From Acidobacteriota bacterium (GTDB lineage Bacteria > Acidobacteriota > Vicinamibacteria > Marinacidobacterales > Marinacidobacteraceae), in contig JAJEIY010000083.1 of assembly GCA_022828085.1 (NCBI GenBank), positions 1 through 64,000 on the forward strand: DNA of 64,000 bases, written 5' to 3'. Below the pieces are notes generated by a model, which worked only from the letters and a program-made list of their open reading frames with translations, had not been told where the DNA came from and searched no databases. Made by a program: the position numbers and the translations under genes. This document shows, in pieces, positions 7,672-16,420 of this stretch. Within the stretch, counting starts at the first letter, position 1. Every line of letters starts with the position of its first letter.

Positions 7672-9912
7672 CTACCCGATTCTGAGCCGCAGGGCGTTGC
7701 CGACCACCGTGAGCGAGGAGAGCGCCATGGCGGCGGCGGCCGCTTCGGGCGGCAGCAGCAGTCCGGTCGCCGGATAGAGGGCGCCCGCGGCGAGCGGGAG
7801 GGCCGCCACGTTGTAGATGAAGGCCCAGAACAGGTTCTGGCGGATGATCCGGAGCGAACGGCGGGCGATGCGCACCGCGACGCTCACGAGACGCAGGTCT
7901 GGGCGCATCAGGGTCACCCCGGCGGCCTCCCGCGCGATCTCGGTGCCCTGGGCGAGCGCGATTCCCACGTCGGCGCGGGCGAGCGCCGGGGCGTCGTTGA
8001 TCCCGTCGCCGACCATCGCCACCCGGCCGTAGCGTTCGCGCAGACGGTCCACGGCGGAGAGCTTCTGGGCCGGGAGGAGTCCTCCCTCGACGTTCCGGAC
8101 GCCGATCTCCAAACCGGTTGCCGCCACCGCCGCGGCTTCGTCGCCCGAGACCAGGGACACCGCGAGTCCATCGTCGTCGAGTCTCCGGACGAGGTCCGCC
8201 GCTTCCGGGCGCGGCCGGTCCCGGAACCCGATGCTCCCGGCGAACTCGGTCCGGCCGGCCGATTCCGAAACCACCCGCAACCAGCCGGAGGCGCCGCCCC
8301 CGCCCGGATCCTCGGGGACCGGCAGGCCCCGTTCCCGGAGCAGACGCTCGCTCCCCACCCACGCGCGGGTCCCTCCGCTGAACGTGGCCGTGACGCCGCG
8401 GCCCGGGAGGGCCTCGAAGCGTTCCGGTGTCCGGAGATCCATCGCCTCGCCGCGGGCGTGGGCGACGAGCGCCACGCCGAGGGGATGTTCGGACCCCTGT
8501 TCCGCCGAGGCCGCGAACCGGAGCAGTTCGTCCCGGGTCCAGCCGGGCGCGGGTTCCGCCGCCACGACCACGGGGGTCCCGGTTGTCACGGTTCCGGTCT
8601 TGTCCAGCGCTACCGCGCACACCGCCGCCAGGGCCTCCAGCGCCCCGCCGGAGCGGAACAGGATTCCCTGCCGGGCGCTCCGCCCGGTGGCCACCAGGAC
8701 CGCGATCGGCGCCGCCAGCCCGATGGCGCAGGGACAGGCCACCACCAACACCGCCACCCCGCGGGCCAGCGCGAAGTCGAGCGCGCCGTCCACCAGCAGC
8801 CAGGCGGCGAAGGTCAGGACCGCCGCCGCCATGACGGCGGGGACGAAGACCCCTGCCACCCGGTCCGCGGTTCGCTGGATGGGAATCTTCTCCGTCTGCG
8901 CCTTCCGGACCGCCGCGGCGATCCGGGACACCGTGCTGTCGGCGGCGGGACGGGTCACTTCGATCTCGGCGGCCCCGGTGAGGTTCATCGCCCCCGCCAC
9001 GACCCGGTCGGAGACCGTCCGTTCGACGGGCACGCTCTCCCCGGTCAGCAGCGACTCGTCCATGGCCGCCCCGCCCCGCGCGATCCGTCCGTCGAGCGGC
9101 ACGCGCTCTCCGGGGCGCACGCGAACGTGTTCGCCCCGACGCACTTCCGCCACCGGCACCAGGCGCTCGATACCGTCCCGCACCACCCGCGCCCGGTCGG
9201 GAGCAAAGGCCAGCAACTCGGTCAGGGCATCGGTGGCGCGGCCCCGGGCGCGGTCTTCGAGCCAGCGGCCGAGGCGGACGATGGCGACGATGAGCGCGGC
9301 GGTGTCGAAGAACAGCATCCCCGCGCCGCCCGCCGCGAGCGCTACGACCGAGGAAACGTACGCGGCTCCGGCGCCGAGCCCGATGAGGCTGTCCATGCCG
9401 AACGTCCAGTTGCGGAGCGAGTTTCCGAGCGCCTTGACGAAGGCCCAACCGAAGAGCAGGCAAACGGGAGTCGCCAGCGCGAACTGAGCGAGGCGCCCAG
9501 CGGTGGAGGCCCCGAAGCCGCTCATCGCAACCCCCATCGCCGCGCCGGCGAGCGCCAGGCCCCCGAGAACCGGAAGGAACCCGTCCCGCCAACGGGAGCT
9601 GGCGGCGGACTCCCCCGGCTCCGCGGCGGCGGCCGGCGAGGCCGTCTCGACCCGATACGGGCCGGCGGACTCCACGGCCCCCGCGATGTCGGCCGCGAGG
9701 GCGGAGTCCATGGGCCGCGTGTCCGCGAGGCTCACCGAAAGGTCACCCGTGAGCAGGCTCACCTCCGCGCCCTCGACCCCGGGAAGGTCTCCGACCGCCT
9801 TCTCGATGCTCGCGACGCATCCGGCGCAGTGCATCCCGACGACCCGGGCCTCGAACCGGCCGTCTCCGGCGGTTTCTGGTTCCGGCGTACGCGGCTCTGC
9901 AGCGGCATCCAT
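7672..9912 (-). CDS. copA: Heavy-metal (Cu+) translocating P1B-type ATPase
   Basis: This 746-residue ATPase drives metal export across the cytoplasmic membrane. It has an N-terminal heavy-metal-associated domain with GMHCAGC (C29, C32), then membrane helices. The actuator motif TGES is at 290-293, the transmembrane metal-binding CPC at 393-395, the phosphorylated aspartate in DKTGT at D437, the HP motif in SEHPLG and hinge GDGINDAP near residue 640. CPC with MxCxxC is the Cu(I)/Ag(I) signature. ATG 9912 is preferred because GGGAG lies just upstream and the longer frame reads through an intergenic repeat. No chaperone or CueR-type regulator is adjacent. Confidence 0.92.
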   Translation of the reverse strand: MDAAAEPRTPEPETAGDGRFEARVVGMHCAGCVASIEKAVGDLPGVEGAEVSLLTGDLSVSLADTRPMDSALAADIAGAVESAGPYRVETASPAAAAEPGESAASSRWRDGFLPVLGGLALAGAAMGVAMSGFGASTAGRLAQFALATPVCLLFGWAFVKALGNSLRNWTFGMDSLIGLGAGAAYVSSVVALAAGGAGMLFFDTAALIVAIVRLGRWLEDRARGRATDALTELLAFAPDRARVVRDGIERLVPVAEVRRGEHVRVRPGERVPLDGRIARGGAAMDESLLTGESVPVERTVSDRVVAGAMNLTGAAEIEVTRPAADSTVSRIAAAVRKAQTEKIPIQRTADRVAGVFVPAVMAAAVLTFAAWLLVDGALDFALARGVAVLVVACPCAIGLAAPIAVLVATGRSARQGILFRSGGALEALAAVCAVALDKTGTVTTGTPVVVAAEPAPGWTRDELLRFAASAEQGSEHPLGVALVAHARGEAMDLRTPERFEALPGRGVTATFSGGTRAWVGSERLLRERGLPVPEDPGGGGASGWLRVVSESAGRTEFAGSIGFRDRPRPEAADLVRRLDDDGLAVSLVSGDEAAAVAATGLEIGVRNVEGGLLPAQKLSAVDRLRERYGRVAMVGDGINDAPALARADVGIALAQGTEIAREAAGVTLMRPDLRLVSVAVRIARRSLRIIRQNLFWAFIYNVAALPLAAGALYPATGLLLPPEAAAAAMALSSLTVVGNALRLRIG

Positions 9913-10003
9913 GGCGTCTCCCGGAGTATAGGAAGGGGCGACGGAAGCTCCGGTCGATAACTGAGAGTCGTCCGCACCGTGGGGCTGCATGGGGGTCACG
10001 CCG

Positions 10004-10057
10004 TGCGCGGCGCGGAGCGCCGCGCGTGCCGGTCGGAGACCGGCGTTCCAAACCGGC
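10004..10057 (-). repeat. Interspersed GC hairpin repeat, full copy
   Basis: Read on the minus strand, it contains TTTGGAACGCCGGTCT, CCGACCGGC and then a second palindrome GCGCGGCGCTCCGCGCC. It lies between the divergent copA and VOC genes. It is the same element as at 10643, 15025, 36904, 43605, 43752, 53174 and 53289. Confidence 0.8.
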
Positions 10058-10181
10058 GGCGCCATCACGGCGCTTGACCGACCCACCGGACCGCATTTTT
10101 ACAGCAATTGGCCGCCCTCGGCGCTCACGGGAGTTTCACCACAGGCTGCTAACGTGGGTCCTGCGAAAGCGGGGGCATCGA

Positions 10182-10544
10182 GTGCAAAACGTTCAGGGAT
10201 TCGGCGGGTTCTTCTTCCGGGCCAGGGACCCGAAAGGACTCGCCAATTGGTACCGGGACCACCTTGGCATCCATCCCGCCCCGACGAACATGGAGATGGC
10301 GCCCTGGGTGACCGATTCCGGGGTCACCGTCTTCGCACCCTTCGCTGCCGACACGGACTACTTCGCAGCCGACAAGACGTTCATGCTGAATTTCCGCGTG
10401 GCCGATCTCGACGCGATGATCAGCCAACTGAAGTCGGCGGATATCGAGGTCAGCCACGAAAGCGAGATGGAGGGCATCGGCCGTTTCGCCCGCATTCACG
10501 ACCCCGAGGGAAACGCGATCGAGCTCTGGGAACCCGCGTCGTGA
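10182..10544 (+). CDS. VOC (glyoxalase/bleomycin-resistance fold) protein
   Basis: This 120-residue protein forms a single vicinal-oxygen-chelate module. It opens with a beta strand (GFGGFFFRARDPKGLANWYR), has the helix WYRDHLGI, and ends with IHDPEGNAIELWEPAS, where the glutamate of IELWEP is the usual metal ligand of the family. Such proteins dimerise; the substrate is unknown and it is not a recognisable glyoxalase I. GTG 10182 is chosen because the domain starts immediately after it; the longer upstream frame runs through the repeat. Confidence 0.82.
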   Translation: MQNVQGFGGFFFRARDPKGLANWYRDHLGIHPAPTNMEMAPWVTDSGVTVFAPFAADTDYFAADKTFMLNFRVADLDAMISQLKSADIEVSHESEMEGIGRFARIHDPEGNAIELWEPAS

Positions 10545-10642
10545 CGTCCCGGTCCTGATCTCCGGCCGGGCATGACCCTGGGGCGCAGAGCGAGGACACG
10601 CCGGTAGATCGCTGCTGCGAGATTACTGTCCGAAGGCAGAAA

Positions 10643-10693
10643 CGGCTTGGAACGCCGGTCTCCGACCGGCACCCGCCCCGCGGAGCGGGGCGG
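10643..10693 (+). repeat. Interspersed GC hairpin repeat, full copy
   Basis: It reads CGGCTTGGAACGCCGGTCTC, then CGACCGGCAC, then a palindrome CCCGCCCCGCGGAGCGGGGC. It lies between the convergent VOC and EEP-nuclease genes, where the hairpins might also act as a bidirectional terminator, although no U-tract follows. Confidence 0.8.
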
Positions 10694-10743
10694 AACCGAA
10701 CCTGCTCCCTGCGGTGCGGTTCCAGCGTTCGCGCAACGCGTCC

Positions 10744-11421
10744 TCAGGCCGAGGAATCCCGCAGTGACACCGTCAGCGGACGGTGATCGCTCATCCGCCA
10801 TTCGTCATAGGTCCCGACCTCCACGCCAGCGATCCGGGAAGTCCACGATTCCGGCAGAAAGCAGTAGTCGATGTGGAACGGTTTCGATTCGTTCCACTGG
10901 TGGTAGTGGGTGGGACATGTCTCCTCCCCCGGCGTCTCGCCCGAGAGCTCGTGGTAGGCGCTGACCAGCCCGAACTCGTTCCGCATCCACTCCAGGAACC
11001 GCAGCGCCTTTTGCCGCTTGCCGCTCACGGCTGGCGAGATGTTGAAGTCGCCGGCTGCGACGACCGGCAGGCCGGAGGCGGCAGCCACGCAGGCCGTCAT
11101 CGAGTCTCGCGCCGACTCGATGTAGCGCTTGTGCGTGCAGACACCCACGAAGAGGAATGGGACCGGCCCGTGGACCGCCGCGGGCACCAAGGTGGCATCG
11201 GGCCGCCGGATGTCGAGCGGCTCCAGCTTCAACTCCGGGTGCCGGCTGATCACCGCTGTGCCCGAGCGGGCCGTGTCGCCGCGCCAGATGACGGCGGGAT
11301 TGCTCCCCGACGGCCGCCTGCACTCCTGCAGCACCACGAGATCGGCATCGAGATGTGCGGTCAGCGACAGGCATGTGTCGATGTTGTTGCGCGGGCAGTT
11401 CCAGGTCGTCAGGCGCATCAT
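10744..11421 (-). CDS. Endonuclease/exonuclease/phosphatase (EEP) family protein
   Basis: This 225-residue, apparently cytoplasmic protein has the EEP fold of DNase I, Mg-dependent endonucleases and some phosphatases. The motifs run in order: TWNCPRNN at the N-terminus, the catalytic glutamate in VVLQECRRP, AAGDFNISP in the middle, and MSDHRPLTVSL at the C-terminus with the catalytic Asp-His pair. The substrate is unknown. The start at tandem ATGs (11421/11418) is supported by GGAAGGAAAC directly upstream. It lies downstream of nothing obvious and converges on the VOC gene. Confidence 0.85.
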   Translation of the reverse strand: MMRLTTWNCPRNNIDTCLSLTAHLDADLVVLQECRRPSGSNPAVIWRGDTARSGTAVISRHPELKLEPLDIRRPDATLVPAAVHGPVPFLFVGVCTHKRYIESARDSMTACVAAASGLPVVAAGDFNISPAVSGKRQKALRFLEWMRNEFGLVSAYHELSGETPGEETCPTHYHQWNESKPFHIDYCFLPESWTSRIAGVEVGTYDEWRMSDHRPLTVSLRDSSA

Positions 11422-11449
11422 GTTTCCTTCCCGGGGTTACCTCTTGGGG

Positions 11450-12787
11450 TCACCACGGCCGCGGAAGCGCGGCCTGGAGCCGTAGCAGGAAGTCCGCGGT
11501 GGGCGGCGAACCGAGCCGCTCGGCCGCTTCGACGTGCTCCCAGGCGGCGGCGAACTCCCCCTCCGCGGCGAGCACGATCGCGAGGTCGCGATGCACCGGG
11601 CCGTCCTGCGGGTCGTGGCCCAGCACCGCGCGGTAGTGCCGGATGGCCGCCTCGTTGTCTCCCCGGTAGGCGAAGAGCCCGCCCAGCGTCCGGTTGGCGT
11701 CCGGGTCCGCCGAATCGTGTTCCAGAGCGCGGAGGAGGTGGTCCATCGCCTCGTCCCGCCTGCCGAGCATGAGGAGCGCACTGCCCAAATTCACCCGCGC
11801 CGCGACGTGGTCCGGGCGCGCTGCCAGTGCTTCCCGGTAGCGCTCGGCGGCTTCCCCGAAGCGGCGGGTACGCACGTAGAGGTTGCCGAAGTTGTAGAGG
11901 ATGTCCGAGTCGCCCGGTTGCAGGCCCAGCAGGTGGTCGTAGAGCGTCTCGGCCGCGTCGAAGTCGCCGGCCGCTTCGGCGCGCAGCGCCCGCTGCTGAT
12001 AGCCCCGCGCGGACACCGCCTCGTCCCAGACCTCGGTGAGCACCGGATCGTCCACCGGGACGAGATCCGGAAGGTCGCGGGCGGCCTCGGCCGCCCCGCG
12101 GGCCGCCTCCGTGTCGCCCTGCCGGGCGTAGAGCCGGGCGAGTGCGGCGTGGACCGGCCCGGCTCGCGGGGCGAGCGCGGCGGCTCGTTCGAGGCGTTCG
12201 CGCGCTGCCTCCAGCTCACCGCGCCTGAGGAGGAGACGCCCGATCCCGAGTTCGGCGGGAGCCGCGTCCGGCGCGGTATCGAGGGCCCGGCGGTAGCGGT
12301 CCATCGCCGGTTCCACATTCCCGGCGCTCTCCAGCAGCTCCGCGGCCAGCAGGTGGACGGGCGCGTAGCGGGGATTCAGCTCCGCCGCACGGCCCGCCGC
12401 GGTGAGCGCGTCCTCCGGCCGGATGTTCCTGAGGGCGGCGGCGCGCAGGTAGGGCCAGCGGAAGTCGGCGGGGTCGAGTTCCTCCGCGCGGAGGTAGGCC
12501 TCGTCCGCTTCGGGCTCCAGACCGTGCGCCTGGAGGGTCCTCCCGAGCGCACCCCAGGCGTCGGCCGACCTGGTGTCTTCCGCCACCAGGCCCCGCAGCC
12601 GGGCGATCTTTTCGCGCACCTGCGGTTCCATCTCCGCGGTGTCCGGGTCTGGAATCCGGACGGACATCTCCGGGGGTTGCGCCGGCTGCGCGGCCGCCCC
12701 GGAGATCGCGGCGACGCTCAGGACCGCCGCGAGAAGGCGGGGCTCGGAGCTGGCGCCGGGTCTCCAGCTTCCGCGGGCGGGGAGCAT
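11450..12787 (-). CDS. Secreted TPR-repeat protein
   Basis: This protein of about 445 residues has an N-terminal signal-like segment ending near AAVLSVAAISGAAAQ. Tetratricopeptide repeats then fill most of the chain, with recognisable units such as RRFGEAAERYREALAARPDH, RRDEAMDHLLRALEHDSADP and GDNEAAIRHYRAVLGHDPQD. It probably acts as a periplasmic or membrane-associated protein-protein scaffold. ATG 12787 is preferred to the in-frame TTG at 12796. It ends 28 bases before the EEP gene on the same strand and could be cotranscribed with it. Confidence 0.8.
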   Translation of the reverse strand: MLPARGSWRPGASSEPRLLAAVLSVAAISGAAAQPAQPPEMSVRIPDPDTAEMEPQVREKIARLRGLVAEDTRSADAWGALGRTLQAHGLEPEADEAYLRAEELDPADFRWPYLRAAALRNIRPEDALTAAGRAAELNPRYAPVHLLAAELLESAGNVEPAMDRYRRALDTAPDAAPAELGIGRLLLRRGELEAARERLERAAALAPRAGPVHAALARLYARQGDTEAARGAAEAARDLPDLVPVDDPVLTEVWDEAVSARGYQQRALRAEAAGDFDAAETLYDHLLGLQPGDSDILYNFGNLYVRTRRFGEAAERYREALAARPDHVAARVNLGSALLMLGRRDEAMDHLLRALEHDSADPDANRTLGGLFAYRGDNEAAIRHYRAVLGHDPQDGPVHRDLAIVLAAEGEFAAAWEHVEAAERLGSPPTADFLLRLQAALPRPW

Positions 12788-12817
12788 GCGGTCCAACTCA
12801 GGTCGGTGCGGGAGGCA

Positions 12818-12985
12818 TCAGGGCCGGATGATCTCGTCCGCCCAGAGCCGCCGGAGGAACTTGAGACACGGCAGGACGGTGACCGCGCCGAAATGAGCGG
12901 GCCGTCCCCCGGGTACACCCCGAATCACCGCAGCCGGTCCGGCGCCATTTCGGCTGGCGGCGTCCGGAGAGGTGGGTAGTTCCAT
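12818..12985 (-). CDS. Possible small protein upstream of the TPR gene
   Basis: This is a 55-codon ATG frame ending 30 bases before the TPR gene. Its C-terminal half, LPCLKFLRRLWADEIIRP, looks more protein-like than the surrounding noise, and a relatively AT-rich stretch (about 13000-13030) that could carry a promoter lies just upstream on this strand. I recognise no family and see no strong Shine-Dalgarno. The rest of the roughly 300-base gap between the TPR and M14 genes holds nothing else that I can identify. Confidence 0.25.
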   Translation of the reverse strand: MELPTSPDAASRNGAGPAAVIRGVPGGRPAHFGAVTVLPCLKFLRRLWADEIIRP

Positions 12986-13098
12986 GCCGAAATTCCAAGA
13001 ATATTGCGACCCTGCATCACATTTGTACGGTCCCCCATCCCGGCAACCGGCGATCCGGAACCCCGGGGAGCCGCCGCGCCGCCGTTCCCCGGAGCGCG

Positions 13099-14868
13099 TC
13101 AGCGCGGCGCGCCCCCGTCCGTGGAGCCGATGGTCATGCTGCGCTGATGGCGCCCGGCGCGCTTCGCCCAGGCATCCACGGTGACCTCCATGGGTCCGTC
13201 TCCCCGGACCGTCCAGGAGACCGTCTTCCGCGACTCGTCGGCGCCGGATCCCCAGCGGCGGATGTAGGCCAGCTTGCCAAGGATGTGTCCCGCGTCCACC
13301 TTGGCCGGCCCGCTGACCTCGCCGCCCTGAACCCGAATCTCGGCGAGGATCGGGTAGTCGAGGTCGATTTCGAGCGCCTTCCGGGTCACGTAGGTCGAGA
13401 GGTAGCCCTGGTTCTGCAGGACGGCCGTCACCCTGTGCTCGCCCGGCGAGACCTCTTCGGCATCGAGTTCGATGACCCGGAGCAGCGGCGACCGGCCGGC
13501 GATCTCCATCAGGTACTGGTAGTGGATCTCGCACTCGAACTGGAGGCGGTCGTCGATCCCCTGCGGAAGGCCCCGGTAGCCGCCGATCTCGACCTCGCCG
13601 AGTTCGGGATGCCGGTAGGGGGTCCAGGGAGCGAAGTAGACGCCGTCCTTTTCCTCGTCCACCCAGCGCAGGATTTCGTACTGGGTGGTGTAGCCGTCCT
13701 GGTCGTAGTCCCGGCCTGCGCCTCCGATCTCGGGCAGCAGGCTGTGGATGCCGACGTGCATGTAGGCCCAGTCGTTCGAGAAGCCGTGCATCGTCTCGCC
13801 GTAGCGGCCGGCCTTCACCTCCTGGGCGTACCAGTTGTTGTTCATCACCCCTCCCTTCGAGAGCCAGGACCAGACGGCCCCCAGCCGGGTGTAGAAGTCG
13901 TTGTCCTCCGGCGGCATGTACTCGAAGGGATGGCTCATCGGCGGGCGGACGATGTAGTTCCGGGCGCCGCCGCCGGAGTGGATCGTGTAGGTGAAGAAGA
14001 TGTTCGGATGGGTGACGGTGAACTCCGCGACCGCGCGGACTTCGGGCAGCGAGAACGGGTAGGGGCCGGCCCCGGGCTCGTGCCGCTGCCACTCGGCGGA
14101 CCAGTTCCGGTTGAAGTTGGGCTCTTCGCGCTCGTCGGTCACCTCGCGGGTGAGGTTCTGGCCCTCGGTATAGACGCGGTAGCGGTTCTCGGGTGGGGCG
14201 AGCTTCTCGAAGTCGCCGGGATCCTCCAGCGTGGTGGGGACGAAGTTCCAGCGGCCTCCGTCGCGGGTGCGGACCTGGAGCATGTGGCGCTCGTCGATCC
14301 AGCTCGGGTAGGAGTTCCCCTCGGGATCCTTGACCCGCATCCGGGTGATGTAGCCGTCGCCGTCGAGGTCCTTCCCGTTGTGCTCCTCCGGCTTGTGCTC
14401 CGGCCACGCCGGATGCCGGGTGAGGGCCGCCTCTCCGCCGTCGGCGTCGAAGATGGGCATGACGTAGAAGGTGCGGGTGTCCAGCATGCGCGTCGCGACG
14501 GGGTCCTTCCCGTAGCTCGCCAGCGCGGCCTCGGCGAAGTACCACATCATCTGGCGCCCGGTGACCTCGACGGCGTGGATGTTCCCGTCGAACCAGAGGG
14601 CGGGTTTCTCTTCGCCCGGGCCGGTCTCGAAGTTCGTGATCTCGAGGACCACGAGATCCCGACCCTGCCGGCTCTTGCCGATGACGTGGGCGCGGGCCAG
14701 GTTGGGATAGAGCTCCGCCAGCTCGTGCAGCCGGTCCGTCACCTCCTGGTGCAGGGGGTAGGGCCAGCGTTCGAAGTCGAAGTCGACATCCTCCGGAATG
14801 CTCGCGAACTGGCCGGCCTGGGCCGGCAGCGCGACGAACAGCAACGCTACGAACAGAAGGTTGCGCAT
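13099..14868 (-). CDS. Secreted M14 family zinc carboxypeptidase
   Basis: This 589-residue exported metallopeptidase has a signal peptide ending around residue 18 (ALLFVALPAQA). Zinc ligands H98 and E101 are in FDGNIHAVEVTG and the third ligand histidine is probably in YTIHSGGGARN. Insertions unlike pancreatic carboxypeptidase include a calcium-loop-like NGKDLDGDGYIT. A beta-rich tail of about 120 residues follows the catalytic domain. The role is removal of C-terminal residues from peptides outside the cytoplasm; specificity is unknown. ATG 14868 is set by GGGAGGG about 8 bases upstream; the longer frame enters repeat sequence. Confidence 0.88.
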   Translation of the reverse strand: MRNLLFVALLFVALPAQAGQFASIPEDVDFDFERWPYPLHQEVTDRLHELAELYPNLARAHVIGKSRQGRDLVVLEITNFETGPGEEKPALWFDGNIHAVEVTGRQMMWYFAEAALASYGKDPVATRMLDTRTFYVMPIFDADGGEAALTRHPAWPEHKPEEHNGKDLDGDGYITRMRVKDPEGNSYPSWIDERHMLQVRTRDGGRWNFVPTTLEDPGDFEKLAPPENRYRVYTEGQNLTREVTDEREEPNFNRNWSAEWQRHEPGAGPYPFSLPEVRAVAEFTVTHPNIFFTYTIHSGGGARNYIVRPPMSHPFEYMPPEDNDFYTRLGAVWSWLSKGGVMNNNWYAQEVKAGRYGETMHGFSNDWAYMHVGIHSLLPEIGGAGRDYDQDGYTTQYEILRWVDEEKDGVYFAPWTPYRHPELGEVEIGGYRGLPQGIDDRLQFECEIHYQYLMEIAGRSPLLRVIELDAEEVSPGEHRVTAVLQNQGYLSTYVTRKALEIDLDYPILAEIRVQGGEVSGPAKVDAGHILGKLAYIRRWGSGADESRKTVSWTVRGDGPMEVTVDAWAKRAGRHQRSMTIGSTDGGAPR

Positions 14869-14952
14869 GACCGCCCTCCCGCGGGAAGTCCCGCCGAACG
14901 TCCGGGTGTACCACATCGCGCCGCCGCCCCGCGAATCGGTCTCCGAGCGCGA

Positions 14953-14998
14953 GCCTCCGGCTGGCATCGCCCGCGCGGCGGGCGAAACCCGCACTCCG
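14953..14998 (+). repeat. Variant copy of interspersed GC hairpin repeat
   Basis: It reads CCTCCGGCTGGCATCGCCCG and continues into CGCGGCGGGCGAAACCCGC. The CGCCCGC/GCGGGCG palindrome matches the copy at 126-162. It lies between divergent genes, 27 bases from the full copy at 15025. Confidence 0.55.
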
Positions 14999-15024
14999 GT
15001 GCTCTGACGCATGGCGCGCCGGCC

Positions 15025-15069
15025 GGGACCGCCGGTCTTCAGACCGGCACGCACGGCGCTCCGCGCCGC
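15025..15069 (+). repeat. Interspersed GC hairpin repeat directly before a start codon
   Basis: The first hairpin, CCGGTCTTCAGACCGG, is perfect and is followed by GGCGCTCCGCGCC. The copy ends only 7 bases before ATG 15077, so it would lie in, or overlap, the translation initiation region of the downstream operon. Confidence 0.75.
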
Positions 15070-15076
15070 TGCTACG

Positions 15077-16420
15077 ATGCGTACCCCCGTTCCCACTGTG
15101 TTCCGCCGCTCTTCCAGCCTCGCCGCGCTGACGCTCGCGGCTGTCGCTGCGGGTCCGTTCGCCGTTCCCGCAGCCGCCCAGTACGGGTACTTCCCGGACC
15201 AGCCTGAAGCAGTCGAAGTGGCGGATCTCGCGCGGCGTCCCTCGTTCTACCACGAGAAAGCGGTGCTCACCCGCGGCCGGCTCGGCTTTTCCCTCGGGGT
15301 CGGACTGGACCAGCGGGTGATGGCGCTCGAGGATCCGGAGTCCATCGACGAGATCCTGATGGCCCAGCCCTACATGAGCAGCAACGACCTTGCCTTCATG
15401 GGCGCCGGAGAGGTGGAGGTCGAGGGATGGTTCTTCGCCACCCGCATGGTCGATGAGTTCACCCTGCGCTCGCATCCGATCCTCCGGAACTATCCGTACG
15501 ACCCTTCGTGGGGCGATTCCATGGACATGCGGAGAGAGGGGTTCTTGGCCATCGTGGCGGTGACCCCGATCGGGGACACCGAGAGTGTGGTTTCCGAACG
15601 CGAACGCGAGGCGGCGGCCGAAATGGCGGCCGGCGACGCGATCAAGATCGAGGCCGGCAGCGTCGCGGCGCTCACCCTGGACCAGTTGATCGCCGACCCG
15701 GAGCCCTGGGTGAGCCAGCGGGTGGAAGTGATCGGGAAGTTCCGCGGCAACAACCTGTTCGGCGATCTCTCCATCAAGGACAAGAAGACGCCGCGCGACT
15801 TCGTCATCAAGACCGCGGATGATGCGATCTGGGTCACCGGGATGCGCCCGGCGGGGAACGGGTTCCGGTTCGATCCCACCCGCCGCCGCGACACCGGCAA
15901 GTGGCTGCGGGTGTACGGAAGGCCGTGGACCTCGGACGGAGTGGTCTATCTCCGCGCCGAGCGGCTCGAACTGGCCGATCGTCCCGACGATGACTCCCTG
16001 GAGCCGGTGGACATCCGGGTCGCCGAGAAGGAGGCCCGCGAGGCCGACGTAAGTCCGCTCCGCGTGGTCTTCTCGCTGCCGCTCGACGGGGAACGGGAGA
16101 TTCCGCTCGACAGCGACTTCCGGGTGCAGTTCTCGAACCGGATGGCGTCGGAGAGTTTCCACGCCGCGGTGGATCTCCTCTACGGCGACGAGCCCTATGA
16201 GGACAATCCATTCCCGGAGCTGGAGGTCACCTACGACGACGGCAGCCGGAGCCTGCTCGTCATTCCGAACGGGTCGCTCGATCCCGAGCGCGAGATCCAT
16301 CTCATCCTCTACCGGGAGATCGAAGACGAGCACGGCCAACACCTCGAGCCGCAACCCCTGGCGGCCGAATGGGATGACGATGCGGTCTGGGTGCTCTCCT
16401 TCCGCACCGCCTCCCGGTGA
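15077..16420 (+). CDS. Secreted protein with C-terminal bacterial Ig-like (Big_5) domain
   Basis: This 447-residue protein has a clear signal peptide (RRSSSLAALTLAAVAAGPF to AVPAAAQ). The central region, roughly 35-310, is beta-rich with no family I recognise. The last 100 or so residues (from VVFSLPLDGEREIPLDSDF, with VQFSNRMASESF) match the Ig-like SbsA/Big_5 pattern seen in surface proteins of diderm bacteria. It is likely periplasmic or outer-membrane attached. No Shine-Dalgarno is visible before ATG 15077. Its stop overlaps the thiD GTG by GTGA, making it the first gene of a four-gene overlapping set. Confidence 0.75.
   Translation: MRTPVPTVFRRSSSLAALTLAAVAAGPFAVPAAAQYGYFPDQPEAVEVADLARRPSFYHEKAVLTRGRLGFSLGVGLDQRVMALEDPESIDEILMAQPYMSSNDLAFMGAGEVEVEGWFFATRMVDEFTLRSHPILRNYPYDPSWGDSMDMRREGFLAIVAVTPIGDTESVVSEREREAAAEMAAGDAIKIEAGSVAALTLDQLIADPEPWVSQRVEVIGKFRGNNLFGDLSIKDKKTPRDFVIKTADDAIWVTGMRPAGNGFRFDPTRRRDTGKWLRVYGRPWTSDGVVYLRAERLELADRPDDDSLEPVDIRVAEKEAREADVSPLRVVFSLPLDGEREIPLDSDFRVQFSNRMASESFHAAVDLLYGDEPYEDNPFPELEVTYDDGSRSLLVIPNGSLDPEREIHLILYREIEDEHGQHLEPQPLAAEWDDDAVWVLSFRTASR

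Noticed and set aside
4565-9592. A 1675-codon open frame on the minus strand
   Set aside because: It runs antisense to the DUF349 gene and in a shifted frame through copA; composition is Arg/Gly/Pro-rich noise typical of GC-rich shadow frames.
10643-10693. Intrinsic terminator between VOC and EEP genes
   Set aside because: The hairpins are strong but lack a U-tract, and the same element also lies between divergent and tandem genes, so repeat is the better call.
12818-16354. An 1178-codon minus-strand frame across the M14 and thiD-operon region
   Set aside because: It overlaps well-supported genes on both strands, with no domains apart from the possible small ORF at its very end.
16300-16420. 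TPP riboswitch upstream of thiD
   Set aside because: thiD starts inside the stop of the preceding gene, leaving no leader, and no THI-box elements are seen.
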